Below are positions 17,421 to 25,812 of a stretch of 64,000 nt of DNA, piece after piece. Source of the stretch: Nocardioides sp. dk884. GTDB lineage: Bacteria > Actinomycetota > Actinomycetes > Propionibacteriales > Nocardioidaceae. The translations under genes were made by a program, and so were the position numbers. The DNA is taken from assembly GCF_009557055.1 (NCBI RefSeq), contig NZ_CP045649.1, forward strand, positions 1,649,501 through 1,713,500, read 5' to 3'. Each line of letters begins with the position of its first letter. Within the stretch, counting starts at the first letter, position 1. Below the pieces are notes generated by a model, which saw only the letters and a program-made list of their open reading frames with translations, was not told the origin of the DNA and did no database searches.

Positions 17421-17876
17421 TCAGCGTCGGCGCAGCCGCACCCAGTGCTGGGCGGCGCCGCTGCGCGGGTCGCGCCACCCGTGCCGGTTCACCACGACCA
17501 TCGTCAGAGGAGCGCCGCACTCGGCGTGCGCGGCCCAGGCCGCGGCCAGCCAGGCCATGTCGAGGTCCTGCAGGTCCAGCTCCCCGGGCCGGGTGAGCCA
17601 GACCAACGGATGCGGCTCGGCGGCGGGGCCGCGGTGGTGGCGCGCGAGCATCGCCGCGACGACGTCGGTGCGCAGCGAGTGGTCGCCGATGTCGGCGACG
17701 GGCACCACACCCTGCCGCCCGCCCGGGTGCCCGAGATGCAACAGCGCGGGGTAGATCCGGCGACGTTCGGTGCTCGCGTGGTCGAGCACCGCATGCCGCA
17801 GCCGGCGACGCAGCGGTGCGGGGACAGGGTCCCGCACCCCCGCCTCGGAGCAGGGCGAGGACGGCTCCGGCGACAT
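17421..17876 (-). CDS. Hypothetical protein
   Basis: A 151-residue soluble protein with no family I recognise. It starts at ATG 17876 and converges on the GCS2 gene 29 bases away. The sequence is rich in His and Trp (LDMAWLAAAWAAHAECG, VVVNRHGWRDP) and ends in a basic tail. No signal peptide, membrane segment or known catalytic motif. Codon use is typical of the region, which supports it being a real gene. The divergent universal-stress-protein gene may share its promoter region. Confidence 0.6.
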   Translation of the reverse strand: MSPEPSSPCSEAGVRDPVPAPLRRRLRHAVLDHASTERRRIYPALLHLGHPGGRQGVVPVADIGDHSLRTDVVAAMLARHHRGPAAEPHPLVWLTRPGELDLQDLDMAWLAAAWAAHAECGAPLTMVVVNRHGWRDPRSGAAQHWVRLRRR

Positions 17877-17996
17877 GCCGGGAGCCTGCCGCACGCAGCC
17901 GCGGCGCGCCGGTGCCCTCCACAGGTGCTGTCCGGTCGAGTTGTTCGATAGCGTGACCACGCGGCGGCCGGTCGCAGGGATTTTCAGGAGGGGCCG

Positions 17997-18401
17997 ATGG
18001 GAACCATCGTGGTGGGGTACGTGCCGAAGCCGGAGGGGGAGGCCGCGCTCGCGAAGGCGATCGAGGAGGCCCGCCTGCGGGGCAGCAAGCTCGTCGTCGT
18101 GAACTCCCACCGGGGCGGCAACGAGTTCGACACCACCACCGCGCGGCGTACCGAGCAGGAGATGGCCGACATCAAGAGCCGCCTCGACGCCGCGGGGCTC
18201 GAGCACGAGATCCGGCAGCTGGTGCGCGGCTTCGAGCCCGCCGACGACCTGATCAGCATCGCCGAGGCGACCTCGGCCGAGCTGATCGTGATCGGCCTGC
18301 GCCGCCGCTCCCCGGTCGGCAAGCTGATCCTCGGCAGCAACGCCCAGCGCGTCCTGCTCGACGCGCACTGCCCCGTGATGGCCGTCAAGGCCGATTCCTG
18401 A
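17997..18401 (+). CDS. Universal stress protein (UspA family)
   Basis: A 134-residue single-domain Usp. The N-terminal strand TIVVGYVPKPEG and the C-terminal GLRRRSPVGKLILGSNAQRV form the ATP-binding G-2x-G-9x-G(S/T) motif, so it is probably the nucleotide-binding type. It lacks the usual Asp after the first strand. An AGGAGG ribosome-binding site precedes ATG 17997. It stands alone, divergent from a hypothetical gene. Such proteins are usually induced by stress or hypoxia, but no specific regulatory box is visible. Confidence 0.92.
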   Translation: MGTIVVGYVPKPEGEAALAKAIEEARLRGSKLVVVNSHRGGNEFDTTTARRTEQEMADIKSRLDAAGLEHEIRQLVRGFEPADDLISIAEATSAELIVIGLRRRSPVGKLILGSNAQRVLLDAHCPVMAVKADS

Positions 18402-18430
18402 CGCCCCGGCGTCGGGACAGCGCGGCACGG

Positions 18431-18823
18431 ATGGATGACGTGCTCGCGGCTGCGCTCGCGCCCGTCCTGGCCGACGTCCGCGCGACCGGGGCCCCTGAGC
18501 CCCGCGTCGTGGCTTCGGACTGGACCGCGGACCCCGCGCTGCCAGCCGCGATGTTGTGGAGCGCCGACGGCAGCGGGGTCGGGATGTTCGTCCGCGCCGC
18601 TGAGATGCCGGCCGCGCGCGCGGTGCATGCCTCCGAGCAGGTGCAGGACTGGGTGCTGGAGGAGCTGCCCGGAGTTCACGCGGTCTGGCCGCCCTGCCCG
18701 GCGCACGCTGCCGCGCACTCGCTCTCGCCGGTGCTGGTCGACGGCGTCGCCCGGTGGGTCTGCGCGAGTGACCGGGTGGTCATCGCCGCGATCGGCGAGC
18801 TCGGCACCACCCGCGCGTCCTGA
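18431..18823 (+). CDS. Hypothetical protein, 130 residues
   Basis: A small acidic soluble protein starting at ATG 18431, 29 bases after the Usp gene and probably co-transcribed. It has a VWPPCPAHAAAHSL segment with one Cys and two His residues and ends in a short beta-rich part with a single Cys. The CPxHxxxH arrangement resembles a metal site but is too short to assign. I do not recognise the family. Confidence 0.6.
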   Translation: MDDVLAAALAPVLADVRATGAPEPRVVASDWTADPALPAAMLWSADGSGVGMFVRAAEMPAARAVHASEQVQDWVLEELPGVHAVWPPCPAHAAAHSLSPVLVDGVARWVCASDRVVIAAIGELGTTRAS

Positions 18824-18827
18824 TCCC

Positions 18828-18857
18828 CGAGTCGGCGCCAATGGCGGCGCGAGGCGC
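18828..18857. repeat. GCCGACTCGGC-type intergenic repeat, degenerate copy 2
   Basis: CCGAGTCGGCGCC followed by GGCGGCGCGAGGCG just after the hypothetical gene. It matches the reverse complement of the core found at 6661-6695 and 22257-22286 but with a poorer second arm. Confidence 0.3.
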
Positions 18858-18891
18858 TGGCGGGAGGCGTCGAGACGGTCCACGGACGGGT

Positions 18892-18907
18892 ACGGTGCCT
18901 ACACCGT
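18892..18907. promoter_or_regulatory. Small inverted repeat before the phosphonate-type importer
   Basis: ACGGTG and CACCGT arms around four bases, 20 bases before the start codon of the binding-protein gene. It could be an operator or a leader hairpin. No regulator is adjacent. Confidence 0.25.
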
Positions 18908-18927
18908 CGTCGCCGTCGAGGAGAGTC

Positions 18928-19839
18928 ATGTCGCCACGTGCCTGTGCCCCCGTCCTGGTCGCGGTCTCGGCCCTGCTGCTCGCGGGCTGTGGCGGAGGTG
19001 GGACGGCTGACAGCAGCGACCGACCCACGCTGCGGATCAGCGCGATCCCGGACCAGGACCCCGCGGAGCTCACCGCACGCGAGGAGTCGCTGGCCGAGTA
19101 CCTGTCCTCGACCCTGGACGTCGAGGTGGAGTACGTCCCCGTCACCGACTACGCCGCATCGGTCAGTCTCTTCCGCGCCGGTGACCTCGACCTGGTCTTC
19201 TACGGCGGGCTGACCGGCGTGCAGGCCCGCCTGCAGACCCCGGGCGCCACGCTGCTGGCCCAGCGCGACATCGACGCGGAGTTCCGCAGCGTCTTCATCG
19301 CCAACGCCGACGCCGGGATCGATCCCGTCGAGGACGTCGCCGGGCTCACGGCGTTCGAGGGCACGCGCTTCACGTTCGGCAGCGAGTCCTCCACCTCGGG
19401 TCGGCTGATGCCGGAGTACTTCCTCGGCGAGGCGGGCCTGGACACCGCGAGCGACTTCGCCGGCCGGCCCGGCTACTCCGGCTCCCACGACGCCACGATC
19501 GACCTGGTCGAGGCGGGCTCCTACGAGGGCGGCGTGCTCAACGTCCAAGTCTGGGAGGCCCGCAACGCCGCGGGCACCGTCGACCGCGACAAGGTCGTCG
19601 AGGTGTTCACGACCCCGATCTACAGCGACTACCACTGGCTGGGCGGTCCCGGGATCGACGACCGCCTCGGTGAGGGGTTCACCGACGAGCTCGGCGCGGC
19701 GCTGCTCGATCTCGACGGCTCGACGCCGCAGGAGGAGGACGTCCTCGAGAAGTACGGCGCGGGCGAGCTCGTCCCGACCGACGCGGAGAGCTACGACCGG
19801 ATCGAGGAGATCGGCCGCCAGCTCGGACTCGTGTCCTGA
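18928..19839 (+). CDS. Phosphonate/phosphite-type ABC substrate-binding lipoprotein
   Basis: A 303-residue PhnD/PtxB-family binding protein, first gene of a three-gene importer. A signal peptide ends in the lipobox LLAGC. The mature protein has the family features RISAIPDQDP near the start, VEYVPVTDYAASVSLFRAGDLDLVFYGGLT, and FTFGSESSTSGRLMPEYFL with the Ser/Thr cluster that binds the oxyanion. Start ATG 18928 follows a GAGGAGAG site. No phn catabolic or phosphite dehydrogenase gene lies nearby, so phosphonate, phosphite or an unrelated oxyanion are all possible. Confidence 0.87.
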   Translation: MSPRACAPVLVAVSALLLAGCGGGGTADSSDRPTLRISAIPDQDPAELTAREESLAEYLSSTLDVEVEYVPVTDYAASVSLFRAGDLDLVFYGGLTGVQARLQTPGATLLAQRDIDAEFRSVFIANADAGIDPVEDVAGLTAFEGTRFTFGSESSTSGRLMPEYFLGEAGLDTASDFAGRPGYSGSHDATIDLVEAGSYEGGVLNVQVWEARNAAGTVDRDKVVEVFTTPIYSDYHWLGGPGIDDRLGEGFTDELGAALLDLDGSTPQEEDVLEKYGAGELVPTDAESYDRIEEIGRQLGLVS

Positions 19840-20615
19840 TGGCACCTCCCGCCGACCCCCGCGGCACCGGCGAGGTCGTCGTCGCGCTGCGCGGCGTGGG
19901 CGTCTCGTACGCCGGGCGCCCGGCGCTCGAGGGCGTCGACCTGGTGGTGCGCGCGGGGGAGCGGGTGGCGCTCGTTGGGCCGAGCGGCGCGGGCAAGTCC
20001 ACCCTGCTGCGGCTGTGCACGGGCGCGGTGCGACCCGACGCAGGCGAGGTCGAGGTGCTGGGCCGGTCACTGGGTCGGCTCGGTGCGGCCGAGCTGGCCG
20101 CCGTACGACGCCGCGTCGGCACCATCCACCAGCACCTGCACCTGGTCGGTCGGCTCCGGGTGGTGCACAACGTCAACGCCGGACGTCTCGGTGGCTGGAG
20201 CACCTGGCAGGCGCTGTCCTCGCTGGTGCGACCGCGCGAGGTCGAGGTCGCCCGCGCTGCGCTGAGCCGCACCGGGATCGCCGACAAGCTGCTGGCCCGC
20301 ACCGACGAGCTGTCCGGCGGGGAGCAGCAGCGGGTCGCGCTGGCGCGGGTGCTGGTGCAGGACCCCGACCTGGTGCTCGCCGACGAGCCGGTCTCCAGCC
20401 TCGACCCGGCGCGCGCCGATGAGGTGATGCACCTGCTGTGCGAGCGGGTCGCGTCCCCGCGGCGGGCGCTGATCGTGAGCCTGCACGACTTCGAGCTGGC
20501 CGCGCGGCGCTGCGACCGGGTCGTGGGTCTGCGTGCGGGCCGCGTGGTCTTCGACCGCCCGGCCGCGCAGGTCCACGAGCTGCGGGACGCGCTGTACTCC
20601 TTCGACCGCGAATGA
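19839..20615 (+). CDS. Phosphonate-type ABC transporter ATP-binding protein (PhnC-like)
   Basis: A 258-residue ATPase. Walker A is GPSGAGKST, the Q-loop IHQHLHLVGRL, the signature LSGGEQQR, Walker B LVLADEPVSSLDP and the switch His in VSLHDFELA. The QHLHLVGRLRVVHNV stretch is typical of PhnC. ATG 19839 overlaps the stop of the binding-protein gene (TGATG) and the permease start overlaps its stop (ATGA), so all three genes are coupled. Confidence 0.9.
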   Translation: MAPPADPRGTGEVVVALRGVGVSYAGRPALEGVDLVVRAGERVALVGPSGAGKSTLLRLCTGAVRPDAGEVEVLGRSLGRLGAAELAAVRRRVGTIHQHLHLVGRLRVVHNVNAGRLGGWSTWQALSSLVRPREVEVARAALSRTGIADKLLARTDELSGGEQQRVALARVLVQDPDLVLADEPVSSLDPARADEVMHLLCERVASPRRALIVSLHDFELAARRCDRVVGLRAGRVVFDRPAAQVHELRDALYSFDRE

Positions 20616-22249
20616 CCGACCTGCCCCGGATCGTCTCGCTGGAGGCGGCCGCCGCCCCCGCCGCGCCGCATGCGCCCCGCCCGCGTGTCCGGGTCTCGGG
20701 TCGCGCCTGGCTGCTGGGGTGGCTGGCGGTCCTCGGGTGGTCGCTGTGGAGCTTCCTGGGCGAGGACCACCGGGTGTTCAACACCGGCGGACTGCCCGCC
20801 ATCGGGGAGTTCTGGGGGGCCGCGCTGCGCCCGGAGCTGTCCGGGTCGTTCCTCCGGGCGACCCTCGAGGCGTCCGCGACGACCGTGGCGTTCGGGGTGC
20901 TGGGGACGTTGTTGTCGGTCCTGATCGGGATCGTGCTCGCGCCCGTGCTGAGCCAGACCTGGTGGGCGCCGGCGTCCGCCTCCGGGCCGGCCCGGGTGGC
21001 GCGGGGCGCCGGGCTGCTGCTCTCCCGAGCCGCGGTCGCGCTGCCGCGCGGCGTGCACGAGGCCGTGTGGGGCCTGCTGCTGATCAGCGTGCTCGGCCGT
21101 GACCCGTTGGTCGGGGTGCTGGCCATCGCGATCCCGTTCGGGGCGATCACCGCCAAGGTCTACTCCGAGCTGCTGGACGAGACCGACCGGGCGCCGTACG
21201 AGCTGCTCCGGGAGGCCGGCGCCGGCCGGGTCGCCGCGCTGGCCTACGGGCTGCTCCCGTCGTTGCTGCCCGGCGCCACGTCGTACGCCTTCTACCGTTT
21301 CGAGTGCTCGATCCGGTCCGCGGTGATCCTCGGCATGATCGGCGCGGGAGGGCTGGGCCTGCAGCTCACCTTGGCCTTCCAGGGCCTGCAGTACGCCGAG
21401 ATGTGGACCTCGATCTATGCGCTGGTGATCGTCGGGGCGCTCATCGACCGCTGGGGCGCGCACCTGCGCCGAGGGACCTCGCGGCGCCGCTGGTCGATCT
21501 CGGGGGCGTTCCTCGCGGTGCTCGTCGCCGTGTCGGTCTGGCACCTCGCCCCGGACCTGGAGCGGTGGTTCTCCGGGCGGACGGCGCAGCTGCTCTCCCG
21601 GCTGGTCGACGACCTGGTGCCGCCGAGCCTGCCCGCCGGCGGCTGGTCGGAGCTGGGGGCCGCCTCGGTGGAGACCCTGCAGATGTCGGTCGTCGCGATC
21701 AGCCTGGCCGCCGTCTCCGGGCTGCTGGTGGCCACCGTCGCGGCGCGCGGGGGCACCTCGTGGCCGCGTCGGGTGCTCGGCTGGGCGGCGCGTCAGCTGC
21801 TGCTCCTGACCCGCGCAGTACCGCCTCCGGTGTGGGCGCTGGTCGTGCTCTTCGTGGTCTTCCCCGGCCCGCTGCCGGGCGCGATCGCGCTGGGCATCTA
21901 CACCTTCGGCATCCTCGGCCGGCTCTTCGCCGAGGTCGTCGAGGACCTCGACCAGCGCCCGCGCGACGCCCTGAGCGAGATCGGCGCGCCCCCGTGGGCG
22001 TCCTTCGCCTACGCCGTCGTCCCCGCCGCCCTGGGGCGGCTGATCTCCTACAGCCTGTACCGCTGGGAGGTCACCGCGCGGGAGACCGTCGTCGTGGGGG
22101 TGGTCGGCGCGGGTGGCCTCGGCGCCCTGCTCGAGCAGCAGCGCGCCGGCTTCGACTATCCGGCGATGAGCACCACGGTGCTCGCCCTGATCGCCGTGTG
22201 CCTCGTCGTGGACCTGCTCAGCCTCGCCGTCCGCACGACCACCCGCTGA
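20612..22249 (+). CDS. Fused double ABC permease (PhnE-PhnE)
   Basis: A 545-residue protein with two complete PhnE-like permease domains. The first half has YELLREAGAGRVAALAYGLLPSLLP as EAA loop and IRSAVILGMIGAGGLGLQL as the following helix. The second half repeats them as DALSEIGAPPWASFAYAVVPAALG and RETVVVGVVGAGGLGALL. The repeat shows an ancestral gene pair joined into one chain. Start ATG 20612 lies within the ATPase stop. Confidence 0.88.
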   Translation: MTDLPRIVSLEAAAAPAAPHAPRPRVRVSGRAWLLGWLAVLGWSLWSFLGEDHRVFNTGGLPAIGEFWGAALRPELSGSFLRATLEASATTVAFGVLGTLLSVLIGIVLAPVLSQTWWAPASASGPARVARGAGLLLSRAAVALPRGVHEAVWGLLLISVLGRDPLVGVLAIAIPFGAITAKVYSELLDETDRAPYELLREAGAGRVAALAYGLLPSLLPGATSYAFYRFECSIRSAVILGMIGAGGLGLQLTLAFQGLQYAEMWTSIYALVIVGALIDRWGAHLRRGTSRRRWSISGAFLAVLVAVSVWHLAPDLERWFSGRTAQLLSRLVDDLVPPSLPAGGWSELGAASVETLQMSVVAISLAAVSGLLVATVAARGGTSWPRRVLGWAARQLLLLTRAVPPPVWALVVLFVVFPGPLPGAIALGIYTFGILGRLFAEVVEDLDQRPRDALSEIGAPPWASFAYAVVPAALGRLISYSLYRWEVTARETVVVGVVGAGGLGALLEQQRAGFDYPAMSTTVLALIAVCLVVDLLSLAVRTTTR

Positions 22250-22256
22250 CCCGTCC

Positions 22257-22286
22257 GCGAATCGGCGCATACGGGCCGACTCGGCG
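22257..22286. repeat. GCCGACTCGGC-type intergenic repeat, copy 3
   Basis: GCGAATCGGCGC and GGCCGACTCGGCG with a short spacer, just after the permease gene. The arms can pair with two mismatches. It shares 13 exact bases (GGCCGACTCGGCG) with copy 1. Confidence 0.4.
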
Positions 22287-22317
22287 GGGGAGGTGGGGGC
22301 TCGGGCAAGATGGGGGC

Positions 22318-22884
22318 ATGGGCTTCACGATCGCCAACGAACCAGCCGCTGACCGGGTCCTCGACGAGCACCCCTTCGCGCTGCTGGCCGGGATGATGCT
22401 CGACCAGCAGTTCCCGATGGAGCACGCGTTCCGGGGGCCGGCGAAGGTGCTGGAGCGGTTCGGCAGCCTGGACCCCGCGGAGATCGCGGCCGCGGACCCC
22501 GAGCGGTTCGCCGAGCTGTGCGCGACCCCGCCGGCGATCCACCGCTTCCCGGGCTCGATGTCGGCACGCCTGCAGGCGCTCGCGGCCATGGTCGAGGAGA
22601 AGTACGACGGGCACACCGAGCGGCTGTGGACCGAGGCGACCAGCGGGCGCGACCTGCTCAAGCGGGTGATGGAGCTTCCCGGCTTCGGCAAGCAGAAGGC
22701 GCAGATCTTCGTGGCGCTGCTGGCCAAGCAGGTCGGCGTCCGCCCCGAGGGCTGGGAGGCGGCCGTGGGCGACTACGCCCTGGAGGGCTATCGCTCCGTC
22801 GCCGACGTCGTGGATGCGACCTCGTTGCAGAAGGTGCGCGACTTCAAGAAGGAGAAGAAGGCGGCCGCGAAGGCGAAGGCCTGA
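22318..22884 (+). CDS. HhH-GPD-type base-excision DNA repair protein
   Basis: A 188-residue DNA glycosylase-like protein. The MLDQQFPMEHAFRGP segment fits the helical start of the HhH-GPD fold, and VMELPGFGKQKAQIFVALLAKQ is the helix-hairpin-helix. The catalytic Asp expected after the GPD segment may be the Asp of VGDYALEGY, but this is uncertain. The C-terminus is a lysine-rich tail (KKEKKAAAKAKA) suited to DNA contact. It lacks the iron-sulfur Cys set of Nth/MutY. Its last 41 bases overlap the converging DMT gene. Confidence 0.82.
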   Translation: MGFTIANEPAADRVLDEHPFALLAGMMLDQQFPMEHAFRGPAKVLERFGSLDPAEIAAADPERFAELCATPPAIHRFPGSMSARLQALAAMVEEKYDGHTERLWTEATSGRDLLKRVMELPGFGKQKAQIFVALLAKQVGVRPEGWEAAVGDYALEGYRSVADVVDATSLQKVRDFKKEKKAAAKAKA

Positions 22885-23755
22885 GCTCCGCGTCGCGGGC
22901 GGCGCCGGCCGGCCGCACCTCCCCGTGGCGCGCCATGCTGACGGCCCCGGCCACCGCGAGCACGAAGCCCACCGCCGCCGCCGTCCCCCAGCCGGGACGG
23001 GTCTGGTCGCCGAGCAGCAGCAGGCCCACCAGCGCCGGCGCCACGGTCTCCCCGACGACGAGGGGCGCCGTCGCCTGAGTGACGCTCCCGCGCTGCAGCG
23101 CGATCGAGTAGGTCAGGATCGCCACCGCCCCCGCGAGCACGAGGGCGTACGTCGCCGGGCTGGCCAGCAGGGTGTCGAGCTCGCCGGCGATACGCCCGGG
23201 GGACAGGTCGCCGGGCAGCATCCGTGACGCGACGGCGGTGGCGCCGTAGGAGAGCCCGGCGACGGCGCCCAGCGCGGTCGCGCCGGCGGCACCTCCCAGC
23301 CGCGCCAGCGGTACGGCGAGGACGGCGAGGACCACCGCGGCCACTAGCACGCCCCACTGCTCGGCATCGCTGACCGACACGCTGCGGTCCTCGGTGGCGG
23401 ACGCGCCCACCAGCACCAGCCCGGCGACCACGACGGCGACGCCGAGGCGGTCGCGGCGGCTCAGCGGCATCCGGAGGAAGACCGCGCCCAGGATCGCGGT
23501 GATCGCCAGGAAGCTCGCGATCACCGACTGCACCACGAAGAGCGGCAGGCTGCGGACCGCGACCAGGCTCAGGAGGAACCCCAGGCCGTCCAGGCAGATG
23601 CCCAGGACGTAGGTCCACGAGCGCAGCAGCCGCACCACCAGCCGGGGGTCCAGGCCCTCGACGGCGGTGGTCCGACGGGTCGCGACCGCCTCCAGGATCG
23701 AGCTCACGCCGTAGCAGAGCGCGGTCCCGGCGGCGGCCAGCAGCCCGAGCAGCAT
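22844..23755 (-). CDS. DMT superfamily transporter (EamA/NIPA-like)
   Basis: A 303-residue membrane protein with nine to ten predicted TM segments in two repeated halves. The N-terminus LLAAAGTALCYGVSSILEAVATRR resembles the NIPA-like magnesium transporter branch of the drug/metabolite transporters. RSLPLFVVQSVIAS and PLVVGETVAPALVGLLLLGD are the matching helices of each half. The substrate is unknown. The C-terminal tail of about 30 residues is polar and overlaps the repair gene. The divergent neighbour starts 56 bases away. Confidence 0.82.
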   Translation of the reverse strand: MLLGLLAAAGTALCYGVSSILEAVATRRTTAVEGLDPRLVVRLLRSWTYVLGICLDGLGFLLSLVAVRSLPLFVVQSVIASFLAITAILGAVFLRMPLSRRDRLGVAVVVAGLVLVGASATEDRSVSVSDAEQWGVLVAAVVLAVLAVPLARLGGAAGATALGAVAGLSYGATAVASRMLPGDLSPGRIAGELDTLLASPATYALVLAGAVAILTYSIALQRGSVTQATAPLVVGETVAPALVGLLLLGDQTRPGWGTAAAVGFVLAVAGAVSMARHGEVRPAGAARDAELRPSPSRPPSSPS

Positions 23756-23811
23756 CCGGTCACGCTAGCCGAGCGGACCGCCACCGCAGCGGTGTCGTGC
23801 ACACTGGCCTC

Positions 23812-25125
23812 ATGGGGCGCGACCGCCCGCAGGACCGCAGCAGGTCGTGGAGCGAGGTGCTCGACGGCTGGCTGTTCGCGCTGTCGGGGGTCATCGGCGT
23901 CTGGTTCGCCTACGTGCTGCTGCGTGACGGGGTGCGGCCCGGCTGGCCCACACTGCTGCTGCTCGTGTTCTGGCTGTTCTTCAGCTATCTCGTGCTGCCG
24001 CGCCTGCACCGGATCCTCACCTCGATCTACCTGCCCGGCTACTTCGTCGGGCGGACCCGCACGAGCGACGGCCTGCTCGGCGACCCGGTCAACCTCGGGT
24101 TCCTCGGTGCGGAGGAGCAGGTGCACACGGCGATGGACGAGGGCGGGTGGACGCGCGCCGACGAGCTCGACCTGCGCAGCGCGGTCGGGATCGTGCGCGG
24201 CGTGCTGCGCGGGCGCAGCTATGCCGGTGCCCCGGTGAGTCCGTTGCGCCTCTTCGACCGCACCCAGGACTTCGCCTACGAGCAGGAGGTCGCGGGCAGT
24301 CCGTCCCAGCGCCACCACATCCGGTTCTGGCGCTGCCCGGACGGCTGGCTGCTCCCCGGCGGCGCGCGCGCCGACTGGCTGGCAGCGGCCACCTTCGACC
24401 GCGGAGTCGGCCTGTCCTGGTTCACCCTGCAGGTCACCCACCGCATCGACGAGGACACCGACGTCGAGCGCGACTTCGTCGTCTCGACGGTGCGCGCGGC
24501 GGCACCCGCCGCGGAGCTGAGCGTGATCAAGAACTTCTCCTCCGGCTACCACCACCGCAACGGCGGCGGGGACCGGATCCGCACCGACGGCGACCTGCCG
24601 ATCCTGGACCTGCGCTGCGTACCCGTCCCCACCACCCCGCCCGCCCGGGCCGCCGGGGCCGCGGGCGACGATGAGGTGGCATCGGTGCCGCCCCGCAGGC
24701 ACGTCCCCGAGCTGGTGGTGCTCGGCTGCGGTGTCGCGCTCGCCCGCGCCGCGACGTACGGCGCGGGCGCGCTGGAGCGCGCCAGCCAGGACTCGCCGAG
24801 GGCGCTGGCACTGGCCTTCGCCGTGATCGCCGCCGGCGAGGTCGCCCTGGCGCTCCTCGTGCTGTCGGGGCGCAACTGGGCGCGGCTGCTGCTGGCCGCC
24901 GGCTGCTCGGTGACCGCGGTGACCGCGATGCTCATCTCCGTCCTCGGCCACGAGCGGCCGGTCGGGGTGGGACAGCTGCTCGCCACGGGTGGCAGCATCC
25001 TGGTGCTGCTGGCGCTCTCCAGTCAGGAGGCGCGGGACTACGCGATCGGCCGGAGCGCCCGCGCGACCGGAGCAGGCCGCCGGGGCAGTGCCATGACCCG
25101 GGCCCGCGCGGAGACGTCACGATGA
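23812..25125 (+). CDS. LssY C-terminal domain-containing membrane protein
   Basis: A 437-residue protein. Two TM segments near the N-terminus (residues about 18-60) precede a soluble LssY_C-like domain containing VNLGFLGAEEQV, PVSPLRLFDRTQDFAYEQE and HHIRFWRC. The last third holds three or four further TM segments (LVVLGCGVALARA, ALALAFAVIAAGEVALALLVL, LLAAGCSVTAVTAMLISVLG). An in-frame GTG at 23797 would add five residues. It overlaps the DUF998 gene by ATGA and leads a group ending in lysX. LssY-type domains accompany membrane-lipid enzymes; the actual role is unknown. Confidence 0.78.
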   Translation: MGRDRPQDRSRSWSEVLDGWLFALSGVIGVWFAYVLLRDGVRPGWPTLLLLVFWLFFSYLVLPRLHRILTSIYLPGYFVGRTRTSDGLLGDPVNLGFLGAEEQVHTAMDEGGWTRADELDLRSAVGIVRGVLRGRSYAGAPVSPLRLFDRTQDFAYEQEVAGSPSQRHHIRFWRCPDGWLLPGGARADWLAAATFDRGVGLSWFTLQVTHRIDEDTDVERDFVVSTVRAAAPAAELSVIKNFSSGYHHRNGGGDRIRTDGDLPILDLRCVPVPTTPPARAAGAAGDDEVASVPPRRHVPELVVLGCGVALARAATYGAGALERASQDSPRALALAFAVIAAGEVALALLVLSGRNWARLLLAAGCSVTAVTAMLISVLGHERPVGVGQLLATGGSILVLLALSSQEARDYAIGRSARATGAGRRGSAMTRARAETSR

Positions 25126-25778
25126 CCGGGGTGCCGCGCCGCGGCCCGCTCCGCCCGGCCGTCATGGGTGCCGGCGCCGGCGTGCTCTACGCCAACTTCG
25201 CCCTCGACTGGGTACGCCGCGGCACGGCGAGCCTGGGGCACATGGTGAGCGAGCTGGCCGCTCCGGGGGAGCCGGACGCCTGGGTCTACCGCGCGTCCGA
25301 GGTGGGTGCCGCGGTGCTGGTCGTGCCGCTGCTGCCGGGCGTGCGTGCCGCCCTGCCCGCCGGGCCGGCACGCGAGGTCGTGGTCGGCGCCACGGCGGTC
25401 TTCGCGGCCGGTGCGGCACTCGCCGCGCTCGTGCCGACGCCGTTCGGGCCGCGGGTGGTCCGTGAGGAGGTCGACAGGCGTCCGCGCAGCGAGGTGCACG
25501 ACCGCGCCAGCATCGTCTCCGACACGGGTCTCTACGTCGGCGTCGCGGCCGCCTGGGTGAGCACCCGGCACGCGGGCCCGCGCTGGGTGCACCGGGCCGC
25601 CGCCGCGGTGCTCTGCCTGGGGGGAGGCAGCAGCCTGGCGTTCGGCTACGCGAGGCCCTCGGCCCGGCTGCGGTGGGTGGGCGGCATCAGCCAACGGGTC
25701 AACGTGGTCGTGATCAGCGCCTGGCTGGGCTGCCTCGGCCTGCTCGCGGCGCGAGCCCGGGATGCTGTGCTCCCGTAA
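25122..25778 (+). CDS. DUF998 family membrane protein
   Basis: A 218-residue protein with five to six TM segments, matching the DUF998 pattern: an N-terminal segment followed by SLGHMVSELAAPGEPDAWVYR, the conserved SxxxSEL-like loop, and a later VHDRASIVSDTGLY loop carrying the conserved His. Function unknown. ATG 25122 overlaps the stop of the LssY_C gene. lysX follows after 34 bases, so the three are probably one transcript concerned with the cell envelope. Confidence 0.75.
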   Translation: MTGVPRRGPLRPAVMGAGAGVLYANFALDWVRRGTASLGHMVSELAAPGEPDAWVYRASEVGAAVLVVPLLPGVRAALPAGPAREVVVGATAVFAAGAALAALVPTPFGPRVVREEVDRRPRSEVHDRASIVSDTGLYVGVAAAWVSTRHAGPRWVHRAAAAVLCLGGGSSLAFGYARPSARLRWVGGISQRVNVVVISAWLGCLGLLAARARDAVLP

Positions 25779-25812
25779 CGTGATCGCCACCACTCTGAGC
25801 GGGGAGGTTCGG

